64,000 bases of DNA from Streptomyces subrutilus. GTDB taxonomy: Bacteria; Actinomycetota; Actinomycetes; Streptomycetales; Streptomycetaceae. Below the pieces are notes generated by a model. The model did not search any database. It worked only from the letters and a program-made list of their open reading frames with translations, and had not been told where the DNA came from. This document shows, one piece after another, positions 24,981-34,121 of this stretch (the stretch's first letter is position 1; every line of letters starts with the position of its first letter). The position numbers and the translations under genes are program-made. The stretch is taken from NCBI RefSeq assembly GCF_008704535.1, contig NZ_CP023701.1, positions 6,366,001-6,430,000 on the forward strand, in the 5' to 3' direction.

Positions 24981-25343
24981 CTACGGGTTCAGGCGGATCG
25001 AGTTGATCGGCCCGAGGTCGGCGTAGACGCCGGTGCGGGCGGCGATCGGGTTGCCGCAGCCCCCGCCGTTGGAGCCGGTGCAGAGGTTCGCGGTCGCGCC
25101 GCCGGTCTGGTTGTTGAGCACCCAGTGGTTGCCGAACTGGTTGCTCAGGTTGTGCGCCCCGTAGCTGTAGTAGATCTGGGACGGCTTGACGGCCGGGTTC
25201 TGGTTCTGGGGATAGATACAGACCGCTCCGTCGGGGCAGCCGGCCCAGGCGTCGGCGGGCTTGGCCTCGACCGTCCCGCCGAGCGCGATCACGGCGGCGG
25301 CTGCGGTCGCGAGCGCGGCGGCTCCACGGATCAACTTGCGCAT
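24981..25343 (-). CDS. Secreted peptidase-inhibitor I36-like protein
   Basis: A 120-residue exported protein. The signal peptide (MRKLIRGAAALATAAAAVIA) is followed by the mature start WAGCPDGAVCIYPQNQNP, the cysteine-bearing opening of the peptidase inhibitor family I36 / crystallin-like proteins of streptomycetes. Further Cys occur in NLCTGSNGGGCGNP, so two disulfides are likely. The ATG at 25343 has AAGGGGA upstream. It may inhibit metalloproteases, but family members vary and this is only by resemblance. It stands alone between the WD40 gene and the ACP gene. Confidence 0.7.
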   Translation of the reverse strand: MRKLIRGAAALATAAAAVIALGGTVEAKPADAWAGCPDGAVCIYPQNQNPAVKPSQIYYSYGAHNLSNQFGNHWVLNNQTGGATANLCTGSNGGGCGNPIAARTGVYADLGPINSIRLNP

Positions 25344-25501
25344 GGTGTCCCCTTGTGGGTCGTGCCGGTGCGGACGACTCCACCCTCCTCCCGCACCCCG
25401 CGCCGATCGACGGGTTTCCCGTTGCCCGTCCCGGAGCCCGCCGGGAAACCCCCGGCGAGCTGGGCGGGCGCCGCAGCACGGGCAACGGCCCTCCGGGAGG
25501 G

Positions 25502-25759
25502 TCAGCTCCCGGCCGGCAGCGAGCCGTTCACCAGGTCGAGGAACTCCCGCGGCGACCGGCACCGGTCGGCGTCGGCCGGCAGGGGCCTGCCCTGCCGGTT
25601 CTCCAGCTCGCCCACGATGCCCAGCAGTCCGAGGGAGTCCAGCCCCCACTCGTCGAAGCCCGCATCGGGGCGGTCCGCCATGGCGGCCGGGTCGACGGTG
25701 AGGCCGGCGCCCTTCTTCATCAGCGCGGCCAGTTCTTCGATGGTGAGTCGAGCGGTCAT
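25502..25759 (-). CDS. Orphan acyl carrier protein (polyketide type)
   Basis: An 85-residue carrier protein. Ser42 in EWGLDSLGLLGIVGELE is the expected phosphopantetheine attachment site. The spacing, with MTARLTIEELAALMKKGAGL before it, is like the acyl carriers of type II (aromatic) polyketide systems. No ketosynthase or other synthase gene is in the window, so it is an orphan here. The divergent aldehyde dehydrogenase and the nearby ABM monooxygenase and LuxR regulator might be partners. Confidence 0.82.
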   Translation of the reverse strand: MTARLTIEELAALMKKGAGLTVDPAAMADRPDAGFDEWGLDSLGLLGIVGELENRQGRPLPADADRCRSPREFLDLVNGSLPAGS

Positions 25760-26086
25760 CGTTGCGTCCCCTCAGGAGGCGGCCGGCGTGCGCGGTCCGG
25801 TGATCGGGCGCACCACCCGAACCGATCGTGTGCCGCCGGGGCGCCCGCCGCGAGGGGAGGGAACCAAGCGGGTGAACGGGCGTGCCGACGGCGCGGTGCT
25901 CCGGCGCGGTGCTCCGGCGCGGTGCGGCGACGCGCCGGACGGGGGTGGCGGCGGCCGTTTCGGGCATCCGCTCCGTACGGTCGGACCGGGCGGTTCCGCC
26001 CTGGCCCCGCGGTGCGGATGCCCGCGTGGAGCCGGGCGTGCGCGGGCCACCGGCCGCCCCGCCCACCCCTGAGCGGAGAGCAGCAG
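25760..26086. other. 327-nt gap between divergent ACP and aldehyde dehydrogenase genes
   Basis: No coding frame with the expected codon bias was found. The gap must hold promoters for the two divergent genes, but I could not identify convincing -35/-10 pairs. It contains the 13-bp tandem repeat listed separately. Confidence 0.6.
25891..25925. repeat. 13-bp tandem repeat, 2.7 copies
   Basis: GCGCGGTGCTCCG is repeated head to tail at 25891-25903 and 25904-25916, followed by nine bases of a third copy. It is noncoding and of unknown role. Confidence 0.8.
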
Positions 26087-27640
26087 ATGGCACCCACCCC
26101 CACCCCCACCCCCGTCCTCAAGCCCGGTACCGCCTGGTCCGACGCCTGGCGGCGGGCAGTCGCCGCGGCCCCCGAGGCCTTCTGCGAGGACCACGTCCTC
26201 AACCTGTGGGCCGGCTCCTGGCAGTCCGGCGGCCACACCCTGCCCGCCACCAGCCCCGTCGACGGCAGCCCCGTCGCGGGACCGCCGCGGCTGGATGCCG
26301 AGACCGCCGGCCGGGCGGTACGGGCCGCGCTCGACGAGCACCGCACCTGGAGCCACGTGCCCCTCGCCGAACGGCGCGCCCGCGTCGGCGCCGCCCTCGA
26401 CGCCCTGGACGAGCACCGCGAACTGCTCGCCCTCCTGCTGGTCTGGGAGATCGGCAAACCGTGGCGGCTCGCCCGGGCCGACGTGGACCGGGCCGTGGAC
26501 GGCGTCCGCTGGTACCTGGAGCACATCGGTGCGATGACCGAGGGCCGCACCCCGCTCGCCGGGCCCGTCTCCAACATCGCCAGCTGGAACTACCCGATGT
26601 CCGTCCTCGTCCACGCCCTGCTCGTGCAGGCCCTCGCCGGCAACGCGGTCATCGCCAAGACCCCCACCGACGGCGGACTCGCCTGCCTGACCCTCGCCGC
26701 CGCCCTGATCCGCCGCGAGGGCGTCCCCGTCACCCTGATCAGCGGCAGCGGGGGCGAGCTGTCCGGGGCGCTGGTCCGGTCCCCGGAGATCGGCTGCGTC
26801 TCCTTCGTCGGCGGCCGCGACACCGGCGCCCGGATCGCCACCGCCGTCACCGACCTCGGCAAGCGCCACATCCTCGAACAGGAAGGGCTCAACACCTGGG
26901 GGGTATGGGACCACACCGACTGGGACGCGCTCACCGCCGTCATCCCCAAGCTCTTCGACTACGGCAAGCAGCGCTGCACCGCCTACCCGCGCTTCGTCGT
27001 CCAGCGCACCGCCTTCGACGCCTTCCTCGCCGCCTACCTCCCGGCCGTCGCCGCCGTCCGCACCGGCCACCCCCTGGCCGTCGCCCACCCCGACGACCCG
27101 CTGCCCGAGCTGGACTTCGGCCCGCTCATCAACGCGGCCAAGGCCGCCGAGCTCACGGGGCACGCCGCCGACGCGGTCGAGCGGGGCGCCGTGCCGCTCT
27201 TCCGCGGCCGGCTCGACCCGGCCCGCTTCCTGCCCGGCCAGGACACCTCCGCGTACGTGGCCCCGCTCACCCTGCTCTCCCCGCCGCCCTCCTCCCCGCT
27301 CTACCACGCCGAGCCCTTCGGGCCGGTCGACACGATCGTCCTCGTCGACACCGAGGCCGAGCTCCTCGCGGCGATGAACGCCTCCGGAGGGGCCCTCGTC
27401 GCCACCCTGTCCACCGACGACCCGGCCACCTTCGCCCGCCTCGCCCCGCAGATCAGGGCCTTCAAGACCGGTCACGGCAGGCCCCGTTCGCGCGGGGACC
27501 GCGACGAGCTCTTCGGCGGCTTCGGCGCCTCCTGGCGCGGTGCGTTCGTCGGCGGCGAGCTCCTGGTCCACGCCGTCACCGACGGCCCGGCGGGGGAGCG
27601 GCTGCCGGGCAACTTCCCCGACTACCACCTGATGCCGTAG
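26087..27640 (+). CDS. Aldehyde dehydrogenase family protein
   Basis: A 517-residue NAD(P)-dependent aldehyde dehydrogenase. The Rossmann part has PVSNIASWNYPMSVLVHALL and GNAVIAKTPTDGG, the glycine loop CVSFVGGRDTGARIATAV, the Glu-bearing strand ILEQEGLNTWGV (in place of the usual LELGGK), and the catalytic Cys297 in YGKQRCTAYPRF. YHAEPFGPVDTIV is the conserved C-terminal motif. The N terminus carries a Pro-Thr repeat. The unusual Glu region and first 90 residues suggest a subgroup with a non-standard substrate. A GCGGAGAG lies before the ATG. Confidence 0.88.
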   Translation: MAPTPTPTPVLKPGTAWSDAWRRAVAAAPEAFCEDHVLNLWAGSWQSGGHTLPATSPVDGSPVAGPPRLDAETAGRAVRAALDEHRTWSHVPLAERRARVGAALDALDEHRELLALLLVWEIGKPWRLARADVDRAVDGVRWYLEHIGAMTEGRTPLAGPVSNIASWNYPMSVLVHALLVQALAGNAVIAKTPTDGGLACLTLAAALIRREGVPVTLISGSGGELSGALVRSPEIGCVSFVGGRDTGARIATAVTDLGKRHILEQEGLNTWGVWDHTDWDALTAVIPKLFDYGKQRCTAYPRFVVQRTAFDAFLAAYLPAVAAVRTGHPLAVAHPDDPLPELDFGPLINAAKAAELTGHAADAVERGAVPLFRGRLDPARFLPGQDTSAYVAPLTLLSPPPSSPLYHAEPFGPVDTIVLVDTEAELLAAMNASGGALVATLSTDDPATFARLAPQIRAFKTGHGRPRSRGDRDELFGGFGASWRGAFVGGELLVHAVTDGPAGERLPGNFPDYHLMP

Positions 27641-27725
27641 CCCTGCGGCGCCGGCCGCGGCCCGGTCCGCCGCGGCCGGACACCCGGATGTGCGCGGGCG
27701 CGCGCTTGCTGGCAGGCTGGTGCGC

Positions 27726-28052
27726 ATGATCTTCATCGCCGTCAGGTTCGACGTCCGCCCGGAGCACAGCGACACCTGGCTCGCCCGCGTCGACGACTTC
27801 ACCCGGGCCACCCGCGAGGAGCCCGGGAACCTCTTCTTCGACTGGTCGCGCAGCGTCGACGACCCGAACCAGTACACCCTGCTGGAGGCGTTCGCGGACG
27901 CCGAGGCCGGCTCCGCGCACGTGGCGTCGGCGCACTTCGCGGCCGGCATGGAGACTCTCGCCGGAGCCATCGCGGCCACCCCCGAGATCATCAACGTGGA
28001 GGTCCCCGGCCAGGGCTGGAGCGCCATGACCGAACTCACCCCCCGCGGCTGA
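27726..28052 (+). CDS. Antibiotic biosynthesis monooxygenase (ABM) family protein
   Basis: A 108-residue ferredoxin-like-fold protein: FIAVRFDVRPEHSDTWLARV, FTRATREEPGNLFFDWSRSV and QYTLLEAFADAEAGSAHVAS are the standard ABM/YgiN blocks, and HVASAHFAAGM holds the conserved His. Some members are cofactor-free quinone-forming monooxygenases in aromatic polyketide pathways; others handle quinones or haem. The ATG at 27726 is 7 nt after CAGGCT, a likely -10 box, so the mRNA may be leaderless. It lies 85 nt after the aldehyde dehydrogenase gene. Confidence 0.85.
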   Translation: MIFIAVRFDVRPEHSDTWLARVDDFTRATREEPGNLFFDWSRSVDDPNQYTLLEAFADAEAGSAHVASAHFAAGMETLAGAIAATPEIINVEVPGQGWSAMTELTPRG

Positions 28053-28173
28053 GCGGGGCCGGGCTCGGGGCCGGATGCCGACCGGCGACGGACCGGCGGG
28101 GCCCGTCGCCCGGTAGGGGGCCGATATATCCTGACCTGCTCGGAGCCGAGGCCGGATCACATGGGGTGCCGGG

Positions 28174-30939
28174 GTGGAGCGGCGCCGGGGGACAGGGGCG
28201 GCCGTGTTGACCGTGGTCGGCGGCAAGGACGGGGAACTCATCGGGAGGCGGCGCGAAACGGCGCTGCTCGCCCGGGCTCTGGAGCGCGCCCGCACCGGCG
28301 CCGGCGGTGCGGCGGTCCTCCTGCGCGGCGAGGCGGGCATCGGCAAGACCGCCCTGCTGGACTGGGCCCGGAACACGGCGCGGGCGGCCGGGTTCTCGGT
28401 GCTGCGCGCGGTCGGCGCCGAGGCCGAGGCCGACATCGCCTTCGGGGCGCTGCACCAGGCGATATGGCCGCTGCTGGAACGCTCCCGAGCCCTGCCCGCC
28501 CGGCAGCGGGAGGCCCTGGAGTGTGCGCTGGGGCTGCGCGGGGGACTGCCCCCGGGCGGCTTCGCGGTCGGCGCCGCCGCCCTCGCCCTGCTCGCCGAAT
28601 CCGCCCGCACCCGCCCGCTCCTGCTGCTCGTCGACGACCTGCACTGGGTGGACGCCTCCAGCGCCGCGGTCTTCGCCTTCCTGCACCGGCGGATCGCCGA
28701 CCTCCCCCTGGTGATCGTCAGCGCCGGGCGTCCCGAGGGGCCCGCCGCCGAGGGCTGGCCCACGGCGCCGGTGGACGTCACGGCGCTCGCCCACGCCGAC
28801 GCCGGAGCGCTGCTGCGGCAGTGGCATCCGGAACTGGCCGCCACGACGGCCGAACGGGTGCTGGCCGAGGCGGCGGGCAATCCGCTCGCCCTCGTCGAAC
28901 TGCCCCTGCAACTGGACCCGACCCACCTCAAGGGCCTCGCTCCGCTGCCCGACCGGCTGCCGCTCGGACAGCGCCTGGAGCGGCTCTTCGCGGGCCGGCT
29001 GACGGCCCTGTCCGCCGAGTCCGCGCGGCTCCTGCTGCTCACCGCGCTCGGCGGCGGACCGGCGGCCGGGAGCACCGGCGCGTGGCTGCGCGAGGTCGCC
29101 GGAGACCGGGCGGAGGAGGTGCTCGCCCGCATCGAGGCGAGCGGGCTGGCGTACCTGGACGCCTCGGGACGGCTGGAGTTCCGCCACCCCCTCGTGTGCA
29201 GCGCCGTGATCTCCGCCGCATCCGGGCCCGAACGCCGCGAAGCGCACCGGCTGCTGGCCCGCGGTCTGCCGGCCGACGACCCCCGCCGCCTCGTGCACGA
29301 GGCCTCTGCGGCGCTCTTCCCCGACGAGGAGCTCGCGGCCCGACTCCAGGAGGCCGGCGAGCGGATCGCCCGCCGCGGCGGCGACGCCGAGGGGGCGCTG
29401 CTCCTGGACCGGGCCGCCGCCCTCAGCTCCGACCCGCACTCCCGGGCCCGCCGGCTCACCTGGGCGGCGGTCATGGCCGCCCGGGGCGGCCGGCTCCCGT
29501 ACACCACACGGCTGGTCGGCGAACTGCGGCGCGGGCCCGTGCCGCCCGACATCGCGCCGCTGTTCGCGTACGCCGTGGTGTACGCGGACCAGAGCCACCA
29601 CGTCGACTTCGAGTCCTCCTTCACCCTGCTGCCCGCGGCCCTGGACGCGCTGGCCGCACCCGGAGCCGAGACCTTCGGCGGGCTGGCCGAACAGGCGTAC
29701 TTCAAGCTGCTGCTCGCCGCCACCTTCACCGAGGACCCCCGCGCCTGGCGGGCCCTGGAGGAGCACCGGGACAACGTGTCCCCGCTGGCCCGGCTCTGCC
29801 ACCGGGCCTGGTCCGACCCGGCCCGCACCGCCCACGGCGCGTCCGAGGAGTTCCGCGTCGCGGCCGAGCGGATGAGCGAGGAGCAGGAGGCCGGGAGCGC
29901 CTGGCTGCTGCTGTGGACCGGCTCGGCGGTGGACGTCGGCGACGCGGAACTGTGGCGGCGCTTCACCGGACAGCACGCCTACGCCACCCAGGGGTCGATC
30001 GCCAAGGCCAAGTGCCACCAGGACTTCCTGCACGGGCACTGGGACGCGGCGGAGGACTGCCTGCGCGAGGCGCAGGCGGCCGAGGAGGCGGGCTACCACT
30101 GCAACGCCCTCCTCTTCCGGCACTTCCACGCGCACTTCCTCGCCGGCCGCGGCGACGAGGCGGGCCTGCGCGCGGTCGACGCGCTCATCAGGCCCGCGGC
30201 CGCACGTGCCCGGATGCGGTTCGTCACCGACCACCTGACGCACCTGCACGGCCTCGCCGCGCTGGCCCACGGCCGGTACGAGGAGGCGTACTGCCACGTC
30301 TCCTCGCTCACCCCGCCCGGCGTGCTGCCGCGCGGACTGCCCTGGTTCCACCTGCCGTTCTTCGACTTCGTGGACGTGGCCGTGCACACCGGCCGGCGCG
30401 CGGAGGCCCTGGCCCACCTGGCGGCGGGCCGGGAGGCGCGGATGGCGGAGATCTCGCCCCACCACGCCTTCCTGCTCGCCGCGGCCACCGCCCTGGCCGC
30501 GCCCGACGAGGAGGCGGACGCGGCCTACCGCGCCGCGTACGCCGTTCCCGGCTCCGGCCAGTGGGCCTTCGAACGGGCCCGGCTGCGCTTCGCGCACGGC
30601 TCGTGGCTGCGCCGCCACCGCCGCGCCGGGGCGCGCGACGTGCTGGGCGAGGCCCACCGCTCCTTCACGGCCCTGCGCGCCGGGCCGTGGGCCGAGCGCT
30701 GCGCGGAGGAACTGCGCGCGGCCGGGCAGCCGGTGGGCGTCGCCCCGGACGGCCCGGGGCGGCTCACCGGACAGGAGCTGCGCATCGCGCGGCTCGCCGC
30801 GACCGGCCTGACCAACAAGGACATCGGCAGGCAGCTGCAACTGTCGCCCCGGACGGTCGGGGCCCACCTCTACAAGATCTTCCCGAAGCTCGGCATCACG
30901 TCCCGGGCCGCCCTCGCCCGGGCCCTCCACGGCGACTGA
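28174..30939 (+). CDS. Large LuxR-family (LAL) ATP-binding regulator
   Basis: A 921-residue regulator with an N-terminal AAA-type ATPase (Walker A RGEAGIGKTALL, Walker B LLLLVDDLHWVDASSAAV) and a long alpha-helical middle. The C-terminal LuxR helix-turn-helix is LTGQELRIARLAATGLTNKD followed by IGRQLQLSPRTVGAHLYKIF. LALs are pathway activators, often beside secondary-metabolite genes. The start is unsure: the GTG at 28174 or the GTG at 28204, closer to the usual LIGRRRETALLARAL opening. No cognate cluster is obvious nearby apart from the ACP/dehydrogenase/ABM genes. Confidence 0.88.
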   Translation: MERRRGTGAAVLTVVGGKDGELIGRRRETALLARALERARTGAGGAAVLLRGEAGIGKTALLDWARNTARAAGFSVLRAVGAEAEADIAFGALHQAIWPLLERSRALPARQREALECALGLRGGLPPGGFAVGAAALALLAESARTRPLLLLVDDLHWVDASSAAVFAFLHRRIADLPLVIVSAGRPEGPAAEGWPTAPVDVTALAHADAGALLRQWHPELAATTAERVLAEAAGNPLALVELPLQLDPTHLKGLAPLPDRLPLGQRLERLFAGRLTALSAESARLLLLTALGGGPAAGSTGAWLREVAGDRAEEVLARIEASGLAYLDASGRLEFRHPLVCSAVISAASGPERREAHRLLARGLPADDPRRLVHEASAALFPDEELAARLQEAGERIARRGGDAEGALLLDRAAALSSDPHSRARRLTWAAVMAARGGRLPYTTRLVGELRRGPVPPDIAPLFAYAVVYADQSHHVDFESSFTLLPAALDALAAPGAETFGGLAEQAYFKLLLAATFTEDPRAWRALEEHRDNVSPLARLCHRAWSDPARTAHGASEEFRVAAERMSEEQEAGSAWLLLWTGSAVDVGDAELWRRFTGQHAYATQGSIAKAKCHQDFLHGHWDAAEDCLREAQAAEEAGYHCNALLFRHFHAHFLAGRGDEAGLRAVDALIRPAAARARMRFVTDHLTHLHGLAALAHGRYEEAYCHVSSLTPPGVLPRGLPWFHLPFFDFVDVAVHTGRRAEALAHLAAGREARMAEISPHHAFLLAAATALAAPDEEADAAYRAAYAVPGSGQWAFERARLRFAHGSWLRRHRRAGARDVLGEAHRSFTALRAGPWAERCAEELRAAGQPVGVAPDGPGRLTGQELRIARLAATGLTNKDIGRQLQLSPRTVGAHLYKIFPKLGITSRAALARALHGD

Positions 30940-31069
30940 GCCGCGGGCCCGTCGACGGGCGGGCGGGCCGTAGCGCAGCGCAGGGTGGTTTTCGGCCATG
31001 TCGTGCCCTTGTGGACCCGCAAGGCTGCCCGGACGTACCGGTGCGGGGCTCCTGCGGGGCACGCGCCGG

Positions 31070-31097
31070 GGGCCGGCGGGCCGCGGCCCGCCGGCCC
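31070..31097. terminator. 28-nt perfect palindrome, bidirectional terminator
   Basis: The arms GGGCCGGCGGGCCG and CGGCCCGCCGGCCC are perfectly complementary with no spacer. It lies between the convergent LuxR gene and the serine hydrolase gene, 6 nt past the stop of the latter. A smaller 14-nt palindrome (GCCCGTC/GACGGGC) follows the LuxR stop at 30947-30960. Confidence 0.65.
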
Positions 31098-31103
31098 GGG
31101 GCG

Positions 31104-32348
31104 TCAGCGGGCGTGCCGCTCCGGGAGGTCCACTTCGGCCGGGGCGGTGGCGGCGAAGCCGCGCGCGGTGGCCTTCGCGGCGGGCGCGCCGCAGAACGCC
31201 GCCTCCAGGGTGCCACCGAGGGCGGTGTTGGCCTCGCCCCGGTTCGAGGTGTTGGCCATGGCGGCCAGGCTGCTGCGGCCGTCGCGGGTGGTGAACGCGT
31301 AGGTGTAGAAGCCCTGCACGGTGCCGGTGTGGCCGTAGACCGAGGTGCCGCAGGAGAGGTCGTAGCGGCGCAGGCCGAGTCCGTAGAACCGGGTGTTCGT
31401 GCCGTCGGTCGGGGTGACGGTGGTCATCGCGTCGAGCTGCTCGGGCGCGAGGAGCCTGCCACCGAGCAGGGCCGACATGAAGGTGTTCAGGTCGGCCGGG
31501 TTGGAGATCACCGCTCCGGCGGACTGGGCCCAGGACACGGTCTGTTCGGTGGAGTCGACCAGCGGCGAACCCGCCTCGTCGGGGTGCAGGTAGCCGCGCG
31601 CGTGCAGGCCCGAGATGGTGGTGCCGGGGTGCACGTAGGAGGTGTTCTTCAGGCCCAGAGGCTTGAAGATGCGGCGTTCGTACTCCTTGGCGACCTTGTT
31701 GCCGGTGGCCTTCTCGATGAGCATGCCGACCACGACGAAGTTGGTGTTCGAGTACTTGTACGCCACGCCCGGCTGGGTGGTGCGCGGTTCGGCGAGGGAG
31801 AGGGCCACCAGCTCCTGGTAGGTGAACACCTTGTTGCGCACGGCCTCGAAACCGGGCACGGTCCGGGCGAACATCACGTTCGTGTAGTCGGAGAGTCCGC
31901 TGCGGTGCGTCAGCAGGTGGCGCACGGTGATCCGGTCGTCGGGGAGCAGGCCCGGGAGGTAGGTGTTGACGGACGCGTCCAGGTCGATCTTCTTCTCGGC
32001 CACCAGCTGGAGCAGGACGACGGAAGAGAAGGTCTTGCTGACGCTGCCGATCCGGAAGCGCGCCTTCGGGTCCATGGCCGCGCCGGTGGCCTTGTCGCGT
32101 ACGCCCACGGCCGCGGTCGAGACCCCGTCCGGACCGCTGAACCGGGCCGTCGCGCCCGGGGCCCCGGCCGCGAGGGTGTTGCGCAGCGCCTGCTCCAGGG
32201 CGCCGAGGTCGGGCGCGGCCGGGGTCGCGGCGGCCGGCGCCACCGGGGCCGCGGGGGCGGCGTGCGCGGCGGCGGCCGGGGTCACCAGCGCCGTCACGGT
32301 GAGCAGGGCGGCGCTCAGGGCCAGACGTCGGTTGAAGGACGGAAGCAT
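31104..32348 (-). CDS. Secreted serine hydrolase (beta-lactamase / D-Ala-D-Ala carboxypeptidase family)
   Basis: A 414-residue exported protein. A signal peptide and an Ala/Pro-rich linker come first, then the class C / DD-peptidase domain with SxxK at Ser102-Val-Ser-Lys105 (GSVSKTF), the second motif YSN (KYSNTNFV) and the third motif HTG (YGHTGTVQG). These are the catalytic residues of R61-type DD-carboxypeptidases and esterase relatives. It likely trims peptidoglycan stem peptides or hydrolyses small D-peptides outside the cell. It is a single gene with a terminator just beyond its stop. Confidence 0.88.
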   Translation of the reverse strand: MLPSFNRRLALSAALLTVTALVTPAAAAHAAPAAPVAPAAATPAAPDLGALEQALRNTLAAGAPGATARFSGPDGVSTAAVGVRDKATGAAMDPKARFRIGSVSKTFSSVVLLQLVAEKKIDLDASVNTYLPGLLPDDRITVRHLLTHRSGLSDYTNVMFARTVPGFEAVRNKVFTYQELVALSLAEPRTTQPGVAYKYSNTNFVVVGMLIEKATGNKVAKEYERRIFKPLGLKNTSYVHPGTTISGLHARGYLHPDEAGSPLVDSTEQTVSWAQSAGAVISNPADLNTFMSALLGGRLLAPEQLDAMTTVTPTDGTNTRFYGLGLRRYDLSCGTSVYGHTGTVQGFYTYAFTTRDGRSSLAAMANTSNRGEANTALGGTLEAAFCGAPAAKATARGFAATAPAEVDLPERHAR

Positions 32349-32739
32349 GGGGGTTCCTCTGGTTCAGCTGGCTCGGACACCGGGGCGGGGCGGTGCGGAC
32401 GTGTGGTCCGGCATGCCGGACCGGCCGTCCCGGTGATCATGAGCTTACGGAAGCCGGCGCCGGGTCCCGGAGCGGTTTCCGGCCAACTCCGGGCCATCGA
32501 ACCCCGCCGAACCCCGCGGTTCACCCGAGGGAGTGAGGGGGCGTCACGGACGGCCGCACGACGACGCCGGGCGGTGGGCGGCCCGCGGCCCCCGGGTGTT
32601 CACTGCGTGGCCACGCACGCGTCACGGCCCTTCCACGAGGGCTACCGGCGGGTGGATCACGGTGGGGCGGTCCGCCGCGCACGGGCCGCACCCGCCGCCC
32701 GGCCGGACGACCGACCCGACACCGCACCCAGGAGGCAGC
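32349..32739. other. 391-nt gap upstream of divergent secreted-enzyme genes
   Basis: The gap separates the serine hydrolase (minus) and the phytase (plus). Open frames crossing it lack the local codon bias, and I see no gene. CGAACCCCGC occurs twice near 32500. A GGAGG ribosome site just before 32740 belongs to the phytase. I could not call a promoter with confidence. Confidence 0.5.
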
Positions 32740-34080
32740 ATGAGCGTGACCCCGAGCAGCAGGACCCCGGTCGTCGTCGCGGCGACGGTCCTGGCCCTGG
32801 CGGTGACCTCCCTCCCGGCCCACGCGCACGGGGGGCGCCCCGACCCGGCGCCGCTGGCCCGGGTGGCGGCCGCCGTCGAGACGCCCTCCCTCTTCGACGA
32901 CGAGGCCGGCGGCAACGCCAACGCGGACGACCCCGCGATCTGGCGCAACACGGCCGATCCCGACCGCAGCCTGGTCATCGCCACCGCCAAGGAGGGCGGC
33001 CTGCGCGTCTACGGCCTTGACGGCCGCCAGGTGCAGTCCCTCCCGGCCCCGGCCGCCCCGGCCGAGGGCGCCCCGCCCGGCCGGTTCAACAACGTCGACC
33101 TCATCACCGGCCTCCGCTTCCCGGACGGCCGCCACGACGTGGCCGTCGTCTCCGACCGGGGCCGCGACCGGCTGCGGGTCTACCGGATCGACGCGTCCCG
33201 GCCCGCCGCGCCGCTGACCGACGTCACCGACGAGACCGCGGCCCCGCTGCTCTTCTCCGCCGACCAGGACGAGGTGGCCGGGCAGCGGACCGCCTACGGC
33301 CTGGCCGCCTACACCGACCGCCGCAGCGGCCGGGCGTACGCGGTGGCCAGCCGGCGCGACGCCACGGCCCTGACGCTGGCCGAGCTCACCGCCGACGCGC
33401 GGGGCCGGGTCGGCTACCGCACGGTCCGCACGATCTCGCTGCCCGCCTCCTTCCGGCTGCCGGACGGGGGACGCTGGACGCCGTGCGCGGAGCCGGGGGA
33501 GCTGCCCCAGGTCGAGGGCATGGTCGTCGATCCCGACACCGGCGACCTGTACGCGGGCCAGGAGGACGTGGGCATCTGGAAGCTCGACGCCGACCTGCGC
33601 TCGCCGGCCCGCCTGATCGAGAAGGTCCGCTCCTTCGGCGTGCCCGGCACCTGGAACCCGGCCACCGAGGAGTGCGACGCGGGCGCGGACCCCGGCTTCG
33701 GGGGACGGCACATCAGCGCCGACGTGGAGGGGCTGACCATCTGGCGCGACCCCGCACGCCCCGGCCGCGCCGGATACCTGCTCGCGTCGAGCCAGGGTGA
33801 CGACACCTTCGCCGCCTTCGACCGCGACCGGGGCGACGCGTACGCCGGCGGCTTCCGCGTCGCGGCCGGCGGCGCGCCGGGGACGCCCGACGGCTCGCAG
33901 GAGTGCGACGGTGCCGCGGTCACCGGTGAACCGCTGGGCCGGCGGTTCCCGCACGGCCTGCTGGTGGTGCAGGACGGCGCCAACACCCCCGGGTCGGCCG
34001 GGTCCGACGGCGGCGCCCGCACCGACACCGACTTCAAGTTCGTGGACCTGGCCGCGGTCAAGCGCGCGGCGCGCCTCTGA
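32740..34080 (+). CDS. Secreted beta-propeller phytase-like protein
   Basis: A 446-residue exported protein of the 3-phytase (beta-propeller, PF02333) family. The signal peptide ends near AHA. Then follow the family hallmarks NADDPAIWRNTADPDRSLVI, ATAKEGGLRVYGLDG, FNNVDLITGL, VVSDRGRDRLRVYRID, VEGMVVDPDTGDLYAGQEDV, and the late HGLLVVQDGANTP with Asp residues that bind calcium. Such enzymes release phosphate from phytate. The sequence is longer than Bacillus phytase and may prefer other phosphoesters. The ATG at 32740 follows GGAGG by six bases. Confidence 0.87.
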   Translation: MSVTPSSRTPVVVAATVLALAVTSLPAHAHGGRPDPAPLARVAAAVETPSLFDDEAGGNANADDPAIWRNTADPDRSLVIATAKEGGLRVYGLDGRQVQSLPAPAAPAEGAPPGRFNNVDLITGLRFPDGRHDVAVVSDRGRDRLRVYRIDASRPAAPLTDVTDETAAPLLFSADQDEVAGQRTAYGLAAYTDRRSGRAYAVASRRDATALTLAELTADARGRVGYRTVRTISLPASFRLPDGGRWTPCAEPGELPQVEGMVVDPDTGDLYAGQEDVGIWKLDADLRSPARLIEKVRSFGVPGTWNPATEECDAGADPGFGGRHISADVEGLTIWRDPARPGRAGYLLASSQGDDTFAAFDRDRGDAYAGGFRVAAGGAPGTPDGSQECDGAAVTGEPLGRRFPHGLLVVQDGANTPGSAGSDGGARTDTDFKFVDLAAVKRAARL

Positions 34081-34093
34081 CCCGAGCCTCCCG

Positions 34094-34121
34094 GGGCGGG
34101 GCCGGCGCGCCGGCCCCGCCC
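34094..34121 (+). terminator. 28-nt perfect palindrome after the phytase gene
   Basis: Perfect 14-nt arms GGGCGGGGCCGGCG and CGCCGGCCCCGCCC begin 14 nt after the stop codon. It is a strong GC hairpin with no U-tract. Confidence 0.7.

Noticed and set aside
32349..32739. A possible gene in the gap before the phytase
   Set aside because: Open frames are present but carry no codon bias, ribosome site or recognisable sequence.
28161..33020. A 1,619-codon plus-strand frame across the LuxR and serine hydrolase genes
   Set aside because: It is out of phase with the LuxR gene and runs through the antisense of the next; composition is Arg/Pro/Ala-rich noise.
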